From NCBI GenBank assembly GCA_019636795.1, contig JAHBWW010000006.1, forward strand, positions 103,253 to 167,252: a stretch of DNA of 64,000 nt, read 5' to 3'. Both the position numbers and the translations under genes were made by a program. Each line of letters starts with the position of its first letter. Position 1 is the stretch's first letter. This document shows positions 1 through 9,945 of this stretch, in pieces. The notes beneath the pieces were generated by a model. It worked only from the letters and a program-made list of their open reading frames with translations. It made no database searches and had not been told where the DNA came from. This stretch comes from Phycisphaeraceae bacterium. Lineage in GTDB: Bacteria > Planctomycetota > Phycisphaerae > Phycisphaerales > UBA1924.

Positions 1-219
1 GGCTGAGTCCATTTTGGTCAGCGTCGATGTAGCCGTGGCCATGCTGGGCTGTGCTCCGATGAACGTGTGGGGGCGGATCTCTTGCGGGCGAGTGCCCGGG
101 CTTGATCCACCTGGGCGGGCACTACATCGAAGCCGGGCGGCTGGATGATGTGCTGGAGGTGCTGACAAGGCCGGGTATACTCCCCGACGTTTCAACACCC
201 CCAACAGGGAGCATCCTGC

Positions 220-438
220 ATGGCAAAGAAGACAGCAAAGAAGCGTGTGGCCAAGGCAAAGCGGTTCCGCGCGCTGCGCGACAATGCAAGTATCGGCTCG
301 GCTGAGAAGACCATTGCGCAGAACATGGGCCTTCCGCCCGGAAGTGTGAGGCTGTCCCTTCCGAGCAAGGGCGGCAAGTTCCGCAAGGCTCGGGTCGATT
401 CGACCGTGGCCAACCTGAGAGCGGCTTGGGACAAGTAG
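220..438 (+). CDS. small basic hypothetical protein
   Basis: A 72-residue protein that I do not recognise. The N-terminus (MAKKTAKKRVAKAKRFRAL) is rich in Lys, Arg and Ala, like the tails of nucleic-acid-binding proteins; the rest has no motif I can name. The ATG follows an AGGGAG ribosome-binding site at about the right distance, which is the main reason for accepting the gene. It stands alone: no partner gene lies to the left, and a structured non-coding stretch follows. Nucleic-acid binding is only an inference from composition. Confidence 0.5.
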   Translation: MAKKTAKKRVAKAKRFRALRDNASIGSAEKTIAQNMGLPPGSVRLSLPSKGGKFRKARVDSTVANLRAAWDK

Positions 439-606
439 TTATACGAACGCACTAGTTGCCGTTCGTGCAACTAGTACCGTCTGTGCCGCCATGCTGACAC
501 CGTGAAGGTGAACAAGGCAGAGGCCCGAAGAAACTTGGCCGTCTGAACCCCGACTTTGTGACCCCGTAGTGACCCACCACACGCACCAGTGACCCATCGG
601 TCCAAT

Positions 607-640
607 AAAAACGCCCCCGGCATCGTGCCAGAGGCGTTTT
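607..640 (-). terminator. Rho-independent terminator, minus strand
   Basis: Inverted repeat AAAACGCC/GGCGTTTT with an inner GGCA/TGCC stem and a TCG loop. Read on the minus strand the stem is followed by a T-run (GGCGTTTTTATT). It lies immediately downstream of the tRNA-like 3' end on the same strand, as expected for the terminator of a small RNA gene. Confidence 0.75.
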
Positions 641-645
641 CAAGC

Positions 646-718
<73 letters not shown>

Positions 719-1071
719 AAGCCGACAAACCGCGTTCTGACAAGGCCTTAGACGAATCGACCGGGAACAGTCGGGAGCCAGTTGGGGACGGTTTTGGGGC
801 TGGTCAAGACGCATTTTTGGACGCACCGGCGCAGGAAGAAGACGCACCGCCTGTCGGCTTCTCCTGCTTCTGCTCGTCATGTCACAGGGTGGGCTTCTCG
901 AGGGAGCCCGGCCATGTTTGCCCGGGATGCGGCAGCCAGAAGACGAACTCAACGCCCCTGTGGGCATGGTCCGGCCGGTAACGCTCAGCGAACGCATAAG
1001 TTGCTGTTGAGACCGTAGCCCCAGGCTCTCCAGGGAATAGCTACTGGTCCAAGTCGGTATAGTATTGGTAC
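719..1071. other. no gene supported
   Basis: About 350 bases with only weak ORFs. One plus-strand frame contains two CxxC-like pairs, but it can start only by reading back through the terminator and the tRNA-like element, so I do not call it. A TATAGT box at 1058-1063, nine bases before the next start codon, could be the -10 element of the metal operon; no convincing -35 box was seen. Confidence 0.4.
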
Positions 1072-1482
1072 ATGCCCTTCCGCTTCCTGCTCATTCTGGC
1101 CATCGCGTGGCAACCGCTTGCCCTTTGGGGTGCGGCCGGGCATGCGGCGCCGGCTGAGGTGTGCACGGCAACATCGTGCTGCACGACCGTCGAGCGGGTT
1201 TCGTGCTGCGGCGAGCGCATCGTCGAGCAGATATGCGGCAAATCGGGTGGGGCGTGCCACTGCGCATCGGCTCCTACCGATACTCCCGATCCTCGACCGG
1301 AAGCACCCCAGCCGCGCACCGAGCGGGAGACTCTCGTCGCGGTGCCTTCGCCTCCGGTGCATAGTGTCGTGTACACAGACGCTGACGGGAATCTCCGACC
1401 GCCGTTCGCGGCGGGCGAGTCACGACTCGCCGGCAAGACCCACAACGAAATCCAAGCCCTCTTGGGAATCTGGCGAACGTAG
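1072..1482 (+). CDS. exported Cys-rich small protein
   Basis: A 136-residue protein with a clear signal peptide (hydrophobic residues 4-25, Ala-X-Ala-like cleavage near 25). It then has a cysteine cluster (CTATSCCTTVERVSCCGER, further Cys at about 55 and 62-64) and a Pro-rich linker. Paired cysteines at the head of a heavy-metal efflux operon suggest periplasmic metal binding, which is inferred. The downstream neighbour is the CusC-like gene, 99 bases away. I do not recognise a named family; similar short secreted proteins are common ahead of cus-type operons. Confidence 0.65.
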   Translation: MPFRFLLILAIAWQPLALWGAAGHAAPAEVCTATSCCTTVERVSCCGERIVEQICGKSGGACHCASAPTDTPDPRPEAPQPRTERETLVAVPSPPVHSVVYTDADGNLRPPFAAGESRLAGKTHNEIQALLGIWRT

Positions 1483-1508
1483 CCGCCAGGCTCCGTAGGG
1501 ATGCTGCG

Positions 1509-1524
1509 CGCCGACAAGTCGGCG
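1509..1524. repeat. short inverted repeat before cusC
   Basis: CGCCGAC-AA-GTCGGCG, a 7-base-arm palindrome between the Cys-rich gene and the CusC-like gene. There is no T-run. It could be an operator or a small RNA structure, or could have arisen by chance in GC-rich DNA. Confidence 0.3.
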
Positions 1525-1581
1525 ATACACCGCCCTGCCAGTTGCTTGGACCTGTTCATTTCAGATTCCCAGGAGACCGCT

Positions 1582-3021
1582 ATGGCGTCGCGAATCCTCG
1601 CGTGCGCGGCGTGTGCCGTTGCACCGCTAATGGTGGCGGGATGCTCTTCCCCGTTCGACCAGAGGCCAGACTTATCAAGGTCGTTCGAGCGCACCGCGCC
1701 AGAGGGTGTTCGGGATGCTCCGCCTTCTCGGTATCGAGACAACACCGAAAGCGCGGCGGCAGCGCCAGAGCTCTCCGAAATCGCTTCGCCTGAGGAGTAC
1801 ATTCGGTACGCCCTCTACCACAGCCCGGAGGTCGAAGCCGCGTTCCAGCGCTGGCGGGCGGCTTCGGAGCGCCTGCCGCAGGTGTCTGCGCTCCCTGACC
1901 CGAGGCTAGCATTCGGGTACTACATCGAAGAAGTGCAGACTCGCACCGGGCCGCAGGAAGCGCGCATCGGCGTCGAGCAGACGTTCCCGTGGCTGGGCAC
2001 GCTGCAAGACCGTGAGGACGCCGCGGCGAAGGCGGCCATGGCCGCGTGGCGTGAGTTCGAAGCGATCCGGCTGAAGGTGGCCGAGCGAGTGGTCATCACG
2101 CTCCACGACCTCGCGTACCTGGACGGGACGATCGCGATCACCCGCGAGAATCTTGAGTTGCTCCGGTCGTTCGAGGGTGTGATGCGTGCTCGGTACCGCG
2201 TCGGGTCTGGCTCCCATCCCGAGCTTATTCGTGTCCAGGTCGAACTCGGGCAGGTCGAAGACCGAGTGACGCAGCTCGAAGCCATGCGGCCGCCGTACGT
2301 CGCCGAACTGAACGCGGCGCTCAACCGTCCAATGGACGCCGAAGTGCCGCGGGCTGTCCACATCGAAGGACGTGTTGCGAGCGTCGATGCAGCCGAGCTC
2401 TCCGAGATTGCCCGCCGCCGAAACCCGGTACTGCTCGCACTCGACGAGGAGATCGAGCAGCAGCGCTACTTGGGTGACGTTGCGCGGAAGGAAGGGCTTC
2501 CCGACTTGACCGTCGGCCTCGACTACGTCTTCACGGGCGATGCGATCAATCCCATGACTCCCGGAAGCGGCGACGACCCGATTCTCTTGCGCTTCGGCAT
2601 CAACGTTCCGCTCTGGCGGGACAAGTACGACGCCGGCGTGCGTGAGGCGATGGCGCGTCGTCTCGCGGTCGCGCACGAGCGCGCCGACCGAGCCAACCGG
2701 ATCGCGGCGGGGATTCAGCGTGCATGGTTCGAGCACACGGACGCCAACCGGCGCGTCGGCCTTTACGAGAACACGTTGATTCCCAAGGCAGAGGAATCCC
2801 TCCGCGCATCGCTCGCCGGTTTCCGAGCCGGTGATGCCAGCTTCCTCGATCTGCTTGACACGGAGCGCACGCTGCTGGAGTTCGCGGTCGCCGCCGAACG
2901 CGCTCGGGCCGACCGAGGCAAGGCGCTCGCACGGTTGAACACGCTCGTGGGTGAGCCGGTGCCGACGACGCCAGCTCAGAACGTAGCTACACCGATCGAC
3001 GCCAACGAGGTGGAACCATGA
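1582..3021 (+). CDS. cusC: CusC-like outer-membrane efflux lipoprotein
   Basis: A 479-residue TolC/OprM-family protein forming the outer-membrane channel of a tripartite metal efflux pump. I chose the ATG at 1582 over one at 1501 because it has an AGGAGA ribosome-binding site and begins a lipoprotein signal (MASRILACAACAVAPLMVAGC) with lipobox VAGC. Two outer-membrane-efflux repeats follow, with the family's alternating coiled-coil pattern (residues about 75-280 and 290-465). The stop overlaps the start of the next gene by four bases, so translation is probably coupled. The context of CusB- and CusA-like genes indicates Cu/Ag export. Confidence 0.9.
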   Translation: MASRILACAACAVAPLMVAGCSSPFDQRPDLSRSFERTAPEGVRDAPPSRYRDNTESAAAAPELSEIASPEEYIRYALYHSPEVEAAFQRWRAASERLPQVSALPDPRLAFGYYIEEVQTRTGPQEARIGVEQTFPWLGTLQDREDAAAKAAMAAWREFEAIRLKVAERVVITLHDLAYLDGTIAITRENLELLRSFEGVMRARYRVGSGSHPELIRVQVELGQVEDRVTQLEAMRPPYVAELNAALNRPMDAEVPRAVHIEGRVASVDAAELSEIARRRNPVLLALDEEIEQQRYLGDVARKEGLPDLTVGLDYVFTGDAINPMTPGSGDDPILLRFGINVPLWRDKYDAGVREAMARRLAVAHERADRANRIAAGIQRAWFEHTDANRRVGLYENTLIPKAEESLRASLAGFRAGDASFLDLLDTERTLLEFAVAAERARADRGKALARLNTLVGEPVPTTPAQNVATPIDANEVEP

Positions 3022-5060
3022 ATCGAATCGCACAGAGAGCTCGCGGTGTGCTGGCGTGGGTGTGGAAGCACACCGCCGCGAGCGTCGCCGTCATCTTGAT
3101 CGTCGCAGCATTGGTCATCGGGTATCGGCTCGGCCGTCCCGCGCCGGAGCCGAAGCCGGAGACCGCTCAGGCCGGCGCTGATGCCCAGACCGGCCAGCCG
3201 CAGGTGTACACATGCTCGATGCACCCGTCGGTGCGGCTCCTCGACCCGAACGCCAAATGCCCGATCTGCTTCATGGACCTGATCCCCGTCACTGACGACG
3301 GCGGGGAGGGCAACGAGCTTCGGGTCACGATGAGCGAATCCGCGGCCGCGACGAGTCGAATCGAGACGGCAACAGTCGGCCGATTCTTTCCGACGGCATC
3401 GACGCGTCTCTACGGAAAGGTGACATACGACGAGACCTTGGTCGCCCGCCTGACAGCCTACTTCCCCGGTCGGATCGAACGGCTCTTCGTCAACTACATT
3501 GGGGTGCCGGTCACGAAGGGTGACCACATGGCCGAACTCTACAGCCCCGACCTGCTCGCGGCGTTCGAAGAACTCCGTCAGGCGATGGCCTCGGCTCGGG
3601 ACATCAGGGGAACGAGTGAACTCGTCCGTTCCGCCACACAGGACACCCTCGTCGCGTCTAGGGAAAAACTCCGGCTGTTCGGGCTCACAGCGGATCAGAT
3701 CGCTTCAGTCGAGGACGGCTCGTTCAGCTCAGACAGGCTGACGATCTTCGCACCCATCGGTGGAGTCGTCACCCATCTGGCGGTTCGCGAGGGTGATTAT
3801 CTCCAAACCGGATCTCCGATTGCAACCATCGCGGATCTCTCCAGACTGTGGCTCGACATGGAAGCGTACGAATCGCAGCTTCCACTGCTTCGCTGGGGTC
3901 AGCGGGTCACATTCACGGTCGAAGCACACCCCGGGGAGACTTTCGAGGGGCACATCTCGTTCATCGAACCAATGGTCGATGAGCGAACCCGGACCGCGGC
4001 GGTCCGCGTGGCGGTTGACAACTCGAACGAGAGACTCAAGCCGGGAATGTTCGTCTCGGCGGTTGCTCGTACGCGAGTCGCCGAAGGCGGCGCGGTCGTC
4101 AACGACGAACTCGCCGGACGGTGGGTCAGCCCGATGCACCCGACGATCGTCAAGGACGAACCGGGCACCTGTGACATATGCGGGATGGACCTCGTGTCCG
4201 CCGAATCGCTCGGAGTCGTGGGCGACCCGGCGGAGGTTCGAGAGCCATTGGTGATACCGCGTTCGGCCGTGCTGTTCACCGGCACGCGTTCGGTGGTCTA
4301 TGTCGCCGTGCCGGATGCCGAGAAGCCGACCTACGAAGGTCGGGAAGTGCTGCTGGGGCCGAGGACGGGCGACTTCTACCTCGTCCGCGAGGGGCTCCGC
4401 GAGGGTGAGCGCGTCGTGGTCAACGGCGCGTTCCGCATCGACAGCGCCATGCAGATCGCGGCGAAGCCGAGCATGATGACGCCCGGCGGTGGCGGCGGCG
4501 GCAACCCGCACGCGGGGCACGGCGAGATGGCGGGCGGATCCATGCCCGCGATGCCTGAGCGTGTCACAGTACCGGACAGCTTTGTGTTCGCGCTCAAACC
4601 GATCTACGCGGCCTATCTGGATGCGCAAGAATCTCTCGCGGCCGACGATCTGGGCGGGTTCGCCCAGGCGGCTGCTGACCTGCGGACCGCACTTGGTTTC
4701 GTCGAGGAGGCCGGGCTCGTGGGCGAGCCGCTCGGCGCGTGGCGTCGGGCCGCGGCCAAACTCCGCGTAACGGACGCAATCACCGACATCGCGGTCGCAC
4801 GGACCCGATTCGAGGACATGAGCGAAGCCGTAGTCGCGTTGCAACGTCGCTTCGGTCATCGGGGCAGCGAGTCTTGGAATCTCGCCCACTGTCCGATGGC
4901 ATTCGACAACAAGGGCGCGGACTGGCTCCAGCGCGGCACGCAGATCAACAACCCGTATTTCGGGGCGTCTATGCTCCGTTGCGGCGAGATTCGAGAAACA
5001 TTCTTGCCGGTCGACCAGATCCCAGTGAATGGCAACATGGAGGGTCACGACCATGAGTGA
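3018..5060 (+). CDS. cusB: CusB-like periplasmic adaptor with two metal-binding domains
   Basis: A 680-residue membrane-fusion protein linking the inner-membrane RND pump to the outer-membrane channel. Residues about 20-41 are a membrane anchor. A heavy-metal-binding domain follows at about 63-92 (YTCSMHP...CPICFMDL). The adaptor's lipoyl/barrel core spans about 95-365, and a second metal-binding domain sits at about 368-395 (SPMHP...CDICGMDL). Residues about 515-680 are a DUF3347-type domain ending in a conserved Cys/Met region. Two metal-binding domains plus DUF3347 make it longer than E. coli CusB (about 400). Its stop overlaps the ATG of cusA. Confidence 0.92.
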   Translation: MNRIAQRARGVLAWVWKHTAASVAVILIVAALVIGYRLGRPAPEPKPETAQAGADAQTGQPQVYTCSMHPSVRLLDPNAKCPICFMDLIPVTDDGGEGNELRVTMSESAAATSRIETATVGRFFPTASTRLYGKVTYDETLVARLTAYFPGRIERLFVNYIGVPVTKGDHMAELYSPDLLAAFEELRQAMASARDIRGTSELVRSATQDTLVASREKLRLFGLTADQIASVEDGSFSSDRLTIFAPIGGVVTHLAVREGDYLQTGSPIATIADLSRLWLDMEAYESQLPLLRWGQRVTFTVEAHPGETFEGHISFIEPMVDERTRTAAVRVAVDNSNERLKPGMFVSAVARTRVAEGGAVVNDELAGRWVSPMHPTIVKDEPGTCDICGMDLVSAESLGVVGDPAEVREPLVIPRSAVLFTGTRSVVYVAVPDAEKPTYEGREVLLGPRTGDFYLVREGLREGERVVVNGAFRIDSAMQIAAKPSMMTPGGGGGGNPHAGHGEMAGGSMPAMPERVTVPDSFVFALKPIYAAYLDAQESLAADDLGGFAQAAADLRTALGFVEEAGLVGEPLGAWRRAAAKLRVTDAITDIAVARTRFEDMSEAVVALQRRFGHRGSESWNLAHCPMAFDNKGADWLQRGTQINNPYFGASMLRCGEIRETFLPVDQIPVNGNMEGHDHE

Positions 5061-8000
5061 CCGTCCGTCAACCGCGCCACCAACGCCCCCACGCGGGCCG
5101 CTCAACAGCCTGATCCGGTTCTGCCTTGAGCAGAAGCTTGTAGTCGCGATCGTGCTCTTCGGCACGCTCTTCTGGGGCGTGCTCGTGGCCCCGTTCGACT
5201 GGGACCTCGGCGGACTTGCACGTGACCCGGTGCCGGTCGATGCCATCCCGGACATTGGCGAGAACCAGCAGATTGTGTTTACCGAGTGGCCCGGGCGGAG
5301 CCCGCAGGATATCGACGACCAGATCAGTTACCCGATGACGGTCGCGATGCTGGGCATCCCGGGTGTAAAGGACATTCGCAGCTACTCGGTGTTCGGCTTT
5401 TCCACGATCTACATCGTCTTCGAGGACGGCATCGACTTCTATTGGTCTCGCTCGCGCGTGCTGGAGAAGCTCAACTCGCTGCCCGCAGGTACGTTGCCAC
5501 CTGGCGTCTCGCCGGCGCTCGGACCCGACGCGACGGCGCTCGGCCAGGTCTTCTGGTACACGATCGAAGGGCGGGACGCTGAGGGCAACCCCAACGGCGG
5601 CTGGGACCCGCATGAACTCCGATCGATTCAGGACTTCATCGTCAAGTACAAACTCGCCGGCGTCGAGGGTGTCTCCGAGGTCGCTTCGATCGGTGGCTTC
5701 GTGCAAGAGTATCAAGTCGATGTAGACCCCGATGCGATGCGCGCGGCTGGCATCTCGCTCCAGCAGGTCATCGGTGCGGTCCGCCAAAGCAATCTCGATG
5801 TCGGGGCGCGAACGATCGAAGTGAACCGGGCCGAGTACATCGTCCGGGGCCTTGGTTTCATCGAGAGTGTTGAAGACCTCGAACAGGCCGCGATCACCGC
5901 ACGGGACGGTCAGCCCATTCTGATCAGCGATATCGCAAGGGTCTCGCTCGGGCCCGCGCTCCGGCGAGGCGTGCTCACCAAAGCGGGCGTCGAGGCCGTG
6001 GGCGGTGTGGTCGTCGTCCGCTACGGCGAGAACCCGATGGCGACGATTCAGCGAGTGAAGGACAAGATTGCCGACATCGCGTCCGGTCTGCCGACCAAAG
6101 TGCTCGCCGACGGCACCGAGAGCCGCGTCACCATCGTGCCGTTCTACGACCGATCGGGGCTCATCCGCGAGACGCTCGAAACGCTGAACTCGGCAATCAG
6201 CCAACAGGTGCTCGTCACAATCATCGTCGTCGTGCTGATGGTGATGCACCTGCGCAGCAGCCTGCTCATCGGGGCGATGCTGCCGATCACAGTGCTGATG
6301 ACCTTCATCGGCATGAAGACCTTCGGTGTGGACGCGAACATCGTGGCGCTGTCTGGTATCGCTATCGCGATTGGCACGATCGTGGACATGGGCATCGTGC
6401 TGAGTGAGAACATCCTGCGCAGGCTCGAGGAGTCGGAGAAGGCGCAAAGCACCGAGCCGATTCTCGAAGTGATCTACCGAGCGACGTGCGAGGTCGGCGG
6501 CGCGGTGCTGACCGCTGTCGCCACGACCGTCGTCGGCTTTCTCCCCGTCTTCACGATGGAGGCCGCCGAGGGCAAGCTGTTCAAGCCGCTCGCGTACACC
6601 AAGACCTTCGCCCTCATCGCCTCGATCATCATCGCGCTGACGATCCTTCCCGCGGCCGCGCACATGCTCATGGGCTTCCGCCCCAAGGCAAAGCTGATAC
6701 GGGGCGCCGGCGCGGTCGCACTTACTGTCTCTGGTCTCGCGATCGCAATCTGGTTGCACACGCTCGGCGGGCTGATCGTCACAGCGTTCGGCGCGTTCTA
6801 CATCGTGAAGCTGTGGCTGCCGACGCTCGTGGTCCGAGGATTGCAGTGGTCGGCGAATCTCATCGCCGTCCTTGTGGTGCTCGTCGTGCTCGCGGGAGCG
6901 TGGGAACCGCTCGGCCCGGAACCTGGCGTTGTCGGCAACGCTGTCTTCATCGGGACCATCGTCGGTGGACTTCTGCTCGCCTTCTGGCTCGTGCGTCTCG
7001 CATTTCCATACATCCTCGCGTGGGCGCTCCGCCACAAGCTTGTCAGCCTTTCACCTGCGCTTCTTGTCGTGCTCTTCGGTGCGACGGTGTGGCTCGGATT
7101 CGATCGCATCTGGGGCTGGCTTCCCGAGTCAGTCAGACAGCGGGAACTCATGGTTGAGGTCGCCCACGCCTTCCCAGGGCTCGGAAGCGAGTTCATGCCG
7201 TCGCTCGATGAGGGCTCGTTCCTCTACATGCCCACGACGATGACGCACGCATCGATCGGCGAGGCGACCGACATCCTTAAGGAACTCGATTCCCGCATCA
7301 TGGGCGTGCCCGAGGTGGAGCTTGCGGTCGGCAAGATCGGCCGGGTCGAGAGCCCGCTCGACCCGGCGCCGATCTCGATGATCGAAACAGTCATCCAGTA
7401 CAAAAGCGAGTACAGGACCGATGACGACGGACGCCGTCTGAACTTCCGCTATGACACCGCCACCGACGAGTTCGTCCGCGACGATGCCGGCAACCTGATC
7501 GAGGATCATGACGGCCGCCCGTTCCGCCAGTGGCGCGACGAGATCGAGTCGAACCAAGACATTTGGGACGCGATCATCGCTGCTGCGGACATGCCGGGCG
7601 TCACCAGCGCTCCAAAACTCCAACCAATCGAGACGCGCATCGTCATGCTCCAATCGGGATTCAGGGCGCCGATGGGCGTCAAAGTCTACGGCCCCGATCT
7701 GGAGACGATCGAGTCGTTTGGGCTTGAACTCGAACGCCTGCTCAAGCAAGTGCCAAGCGTGCAGCCAGCGGCGGTGTTCGCCGACCGCGTCGTTGGCAAA
7801 CCGTACCTTGAGATCGACATCGACCGCGAGAAGATCGCCCGCTACGGCCTCACGATTGCAGCCGTTCAAGAGGTCATTGAGGTTGCCATCGGCGGCAAGC
7901 CGCTGACCATGACCGTCGAAGGCCGCGAACGATATCCCGTGCGTGTCCGATACCTCCGTGAACTTCGCGATCAACCAGAGACCCTCGGCGACATCCTTAT

Positions 8001-8898
8001 GCCCACACCGATGGGCGCGCAGATCCCGCTGCGCGAACTCGCGACGCTCGAATACCGACGCGGGCCGCAGATGGTCAAGAGTGAAGACACATTCCTCGTC
8101 GCGTATGTCCTGTTCGACAAGCTCCCCGGCTATGCAGAGGTCACGGTCGTGCGGGACTCCCAGCGGCTCATCCAGGACGCGATTGACGCTGGCGACATAA
8201 TTGTCCCCGCCGGCGTCAGCTACGAGTTCTCCGGGTCTTACAAGAATCAGGTCCGCGCAGCCAAGCGAATGAGCATCGTGCTGCCATTGGCGCTCGCAGT
8301 GATCTTCCTGCTCCTCTACTTCCAGTTTCGCAAGGTCGGTGTCACATTGATGGTCTTCAGCGGCGTCTTCGTCGCCTGGGGCGGGGGGTTCCTGATGCTG
8401 TGGCTCTATGCGCAGCCCTGGTTCCTTGACACGCACTTGCTCGGAACCAACCTGCGGGATCTGTTCCAGATTGAGCCGTTCAACTTGAGCGTCGCGGTCT
8501 GGGTCGGGTTTCTCGCGCTTTTTGGCATCGCCACCGACGATGGCGTTATCATGGCGACCCGCATCGAGCAGTCGATGGCCGAGGAGAAGCCGGACTCGAT
8601 CGAAGCGATACGCAAGACTGTCGTTGAAGGCGGGCAACTCCGCATCCGGGCGGCCGTGATGACAAGCGCGACCACTATCCTCGCGCTGCTCCCCGTGCTC
8701 ACTAGCACCGGCCGCGGTTCGGACATCATGGTCCCCATGGCCATCCCTTCGTTCGGCGGCATGGCCGTCGCATCCATCACCTGGTTCGTCGTGCCCATTC
8801 TGTACTGCTGGGGTGCAGAGTGGAAGCTCCGTCTGTCACATGCCCAGCGCAACTCTGATCCTCACACCGTGCCTTCGGCACAAGGAGATTCTCTATGA
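5053..8898 (+). CDS. cusA: CusA-like RND metal efflux pump, enlarged
   Basis: A 1281-residue heavy-metal-exporting RND transporter, the proton-driven inner-membrane part of the pump. The start at 5053 follows a GGAGGG site; an in-frame ATG at 5029 lacks one. Family marks include the first periplasmic segment (VDAIPDIGENQQI), TM4 with GIAIAIGTIVDMGIVLSEN carrying the proton-relay Asp, and the C-terminal ATDDGVIMATRI region. E. coli CusA is about 1050 residues. The extra length lies mainly at residues about 545-690, which adds hydrophobic helices, and about 790-835, a charged insert. The gene overlaps its neighbours at both ends. Confidence 0.93.
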   Translation: MSDRPSTAPPTPPRGPLNSLIRFCLEQKLVVAIVLFGTLFWGVLVAPFDWDLGGLARDPVPVDAIPDIGENQQIVFTEWPGRSPQDIDDQISYPMTVAMLGIPGVKDIRSYSVFGFSTIYIVFEDGIDFYWSRSRVLEKLNSLPAGTLPPGVSPALGPDATALGQVFWYTIEGRDAEGNPNGGWDPHELRSIQDFIVKYKLAGVEGVSEVASIGGFVQEYQVDVDPDAMRAAGISLQQVIGAVRQSNLDVGARTIEVNRAEYIVRGLGFIESVEDLEQAAITARDGQPILISDIARVSLGPALRRGVLTKAGVEAVGGVVVVRYGENPMATIQRVKDKIADIASGLPTKVLADGTESRVTIVPFYDRSGLIRETLETLNSAISQQVLVTIIVVVLMVMHLRSSLLIGAMLPITVLMTFIGMKTFGVDANIVALSGIAIAIGTIVDMGIVLSENILRRLEESEKAQSTEPILEVIYRATCEVGGAVLTAVATTVVGFLPVFTMEAAEGKLFKPLAYTKTFALIASIIIALTILPAAAHMLMGFRPKAKLIRGAGAVALTVSGLAIAIWLHTLGGLIVTAFGAFYIVKLWLPTLVVRGLQWSANLIAVLVVLVVLAGAWEPLGPEPGVVGNAVFIGTIVGGLLLAFWLVRLAFPYILAWALRHKLVSLSPALLVVLFGATVWLGFDRIWGWLPESVRQRELMVEVAHAFPGLGSEFMPSLDEGSFLYMPTTMTHASIGEATDILKELDSRIMGVPEVELAVGKIGRVESPLDPAPISMIETVIQYKSEYRTDDDGRRLNFRYDTATDEFVRDDAGNLIEDHDGRPFRQWRDEIESNQDIWDAIIAAADMPGVTSAPKLQPIETRIVMLQSGFRAPMGVKVYGPDLETIESFGLELERLLKQVPSVQPAAVFADRVVGKPYLEIDIDREKIARYGLTIAAVQEVIEVAIGGKPLTMTVEGRERYPVRVRYLRELRDQPETLGDILMPTPMGAQIPLRELATLEYRRGPQMVKSEDTFLVAYVLFDKLPGYAEVTVVRDSQRLIQDAIDAGDIIVPAGVSYEFSGSYKNQVRAAKRMSIVLPLALAVIFLLLYFQFRKVGVTLMVFSGVFVAWGGGFLMLWLYAQPWFLDTHLLGTNLRDLFQIEPFNLSVAVWVGFLALFGIATDDGVIMATRIEQSMAEEKPDSIEAIRKTVVEGGQLRIRAAVMTSATTILALLPVLTSTGRGSDIMVPMAIPSFGGMAVASITWFVVPILYCWGAEWKLRLSHAQRNSDPHTVPSAQGDSL

Positions 8899-9908
8899 GA
8901 ACACTCATCATCTGTGGCGCCCTGACATGTGGCGCTCTCGCCGGCACGCCTGCCTTCGCGCAGGAGGGCGGCTCACAGCACACGCAGGCGGAAATCAAAC
9001 CAGTCAACGCAATGTGCCCCGTCGGCAAGGAACCGATCGTGCCAAGCGCGGGGACAGTCGAGTACAAGGGCAAGACCATCGGCATCTGCTGCCCGGGCTG
9101 CGGCAAACAGTTCCTTGCCTGGGACGAGACCCGCAAGGACGAGTTTGTCGCGCTCGCCGTCGCCCATCGCGAGCCGGGCATGGAAGGCCACGCGGACCAG
9201 GACATGGAGAAGCCGGCAGACACAGCGGCAATAACCGACGCCAGTTGGACCGAGCCATATGCGCTCAACACGTGCCCTGTGTCCGGTCAGAAGCTCGGCT
9301 CGATGGGCGACCCCATCGTCGCGATGTACGACGGGCGCGAAGTCCGCTTCTGCTGTGGCGGGTGCATCGACAAGTTCGAAGCCAACCAGGCCAAGTATTG
9401 GAAGGCGATCGACGAGCAGATCATCAAGGAACAGCTTCCTTACTACCCGGTTGAGACGTGCATTGTTTCTGGAGAACCGCTCACAGAGCACGGAGAGGAC
9501 ATTGCCAACAACATGGTCTACGGCAACCGCCTCCTCCGACTCTGCTGCAAGATGTGCGAGCGAGAGTTCAAGGCTGACCCGAAGAAATTCATCGAGAAGC
9601 TCGACAGCGCGACGGCAGACGCGCAGCGCAAGGACTATCCGTTCGACACCTGCGTCGTGGCCGGCGGCGAGCTCGGCTCGATGGGCGAGCCCGCGGAGAT
9701 AGTCGTCGCTGGCCGGCTGATGCGGTTCTGCTGCGCTGGGTGCAAGCCCAAGGTGGAAGCGGACCCCGCGAAGTACACCAAGCTCATCGACGAGGCGTGG
9801 CAGGCACAGGGCAAGTTCTTGCCCATGGAGCACGACGCGGAGCATGATGCCGATCACGGCGATGGCCATGGAACAGATGGCCACGGTGATCACGACCACG
9901 GCGGCTAA
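8895..9908 (+). CDS. exported protein with four YHS-type domains
   Basis: A 337-residue protein with a signal peptide (residues 1-22, ending AFAQ). It has four consecutive YHS-like units at about 36-73, 124-165, 187-228 and 251-293, each with a Cys-Pro or Cys-Val start and a late Cys-x-x-Cys (ICCPGCGKQF, FCCGGCIDKF, LCCKMCEREF, FCCAGCKPKV). The tail is His/Asp-rich (HGDGHGTDGHGDHDHGG). YHS domains occur in metal-handling proteins, so a periplasmic Cu/Ag sponge or chaperone is the likely role (inference). The ATG overlaps the cusA stop (ATGA), placing it in the cus operon. Confidence 0.85.
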   Translation: MRTLIICGALTCGALAGTPAFAQEGGSQHTQAEIKPVNAMCPVGKEPIVPSAGTVEYKGKTIGICCPGCGKQFLAWDETRKDEFVALAVAHREPGMEGHADQDMEKPADTAAITDASWTEPYALNTCPVSGQKLGSMGDPIVAMYDGREVRFCCGGCIDKFEANQAKYWKAIDEQIIKEQLPYYPVETCIVSGEPLTEHGEDIANNMVYGNRLLRLCCKMCEREFKADPKKFIEKLDSATADAQRKDYPFDTCVVAGGELGSMGEPAEIVVAGRLMRFCCAGCKPKVEADPAKYTKLIDEAWQAQGKFLPMEHDAEHDADHGDGHGTDGHGDHDHGG

Positions 9909-9945
9909 TCACACTCTCTGCTTACCCATTTCCGGAGAACGCCAG

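Noticed and set aside
5068-7035. Long minus-strand ORF opposite cusA
   Set aside because: It mirrors the codon pattern of cusA, gives a His/Asp/Arg-rich product without domain features, and cusA is certain.
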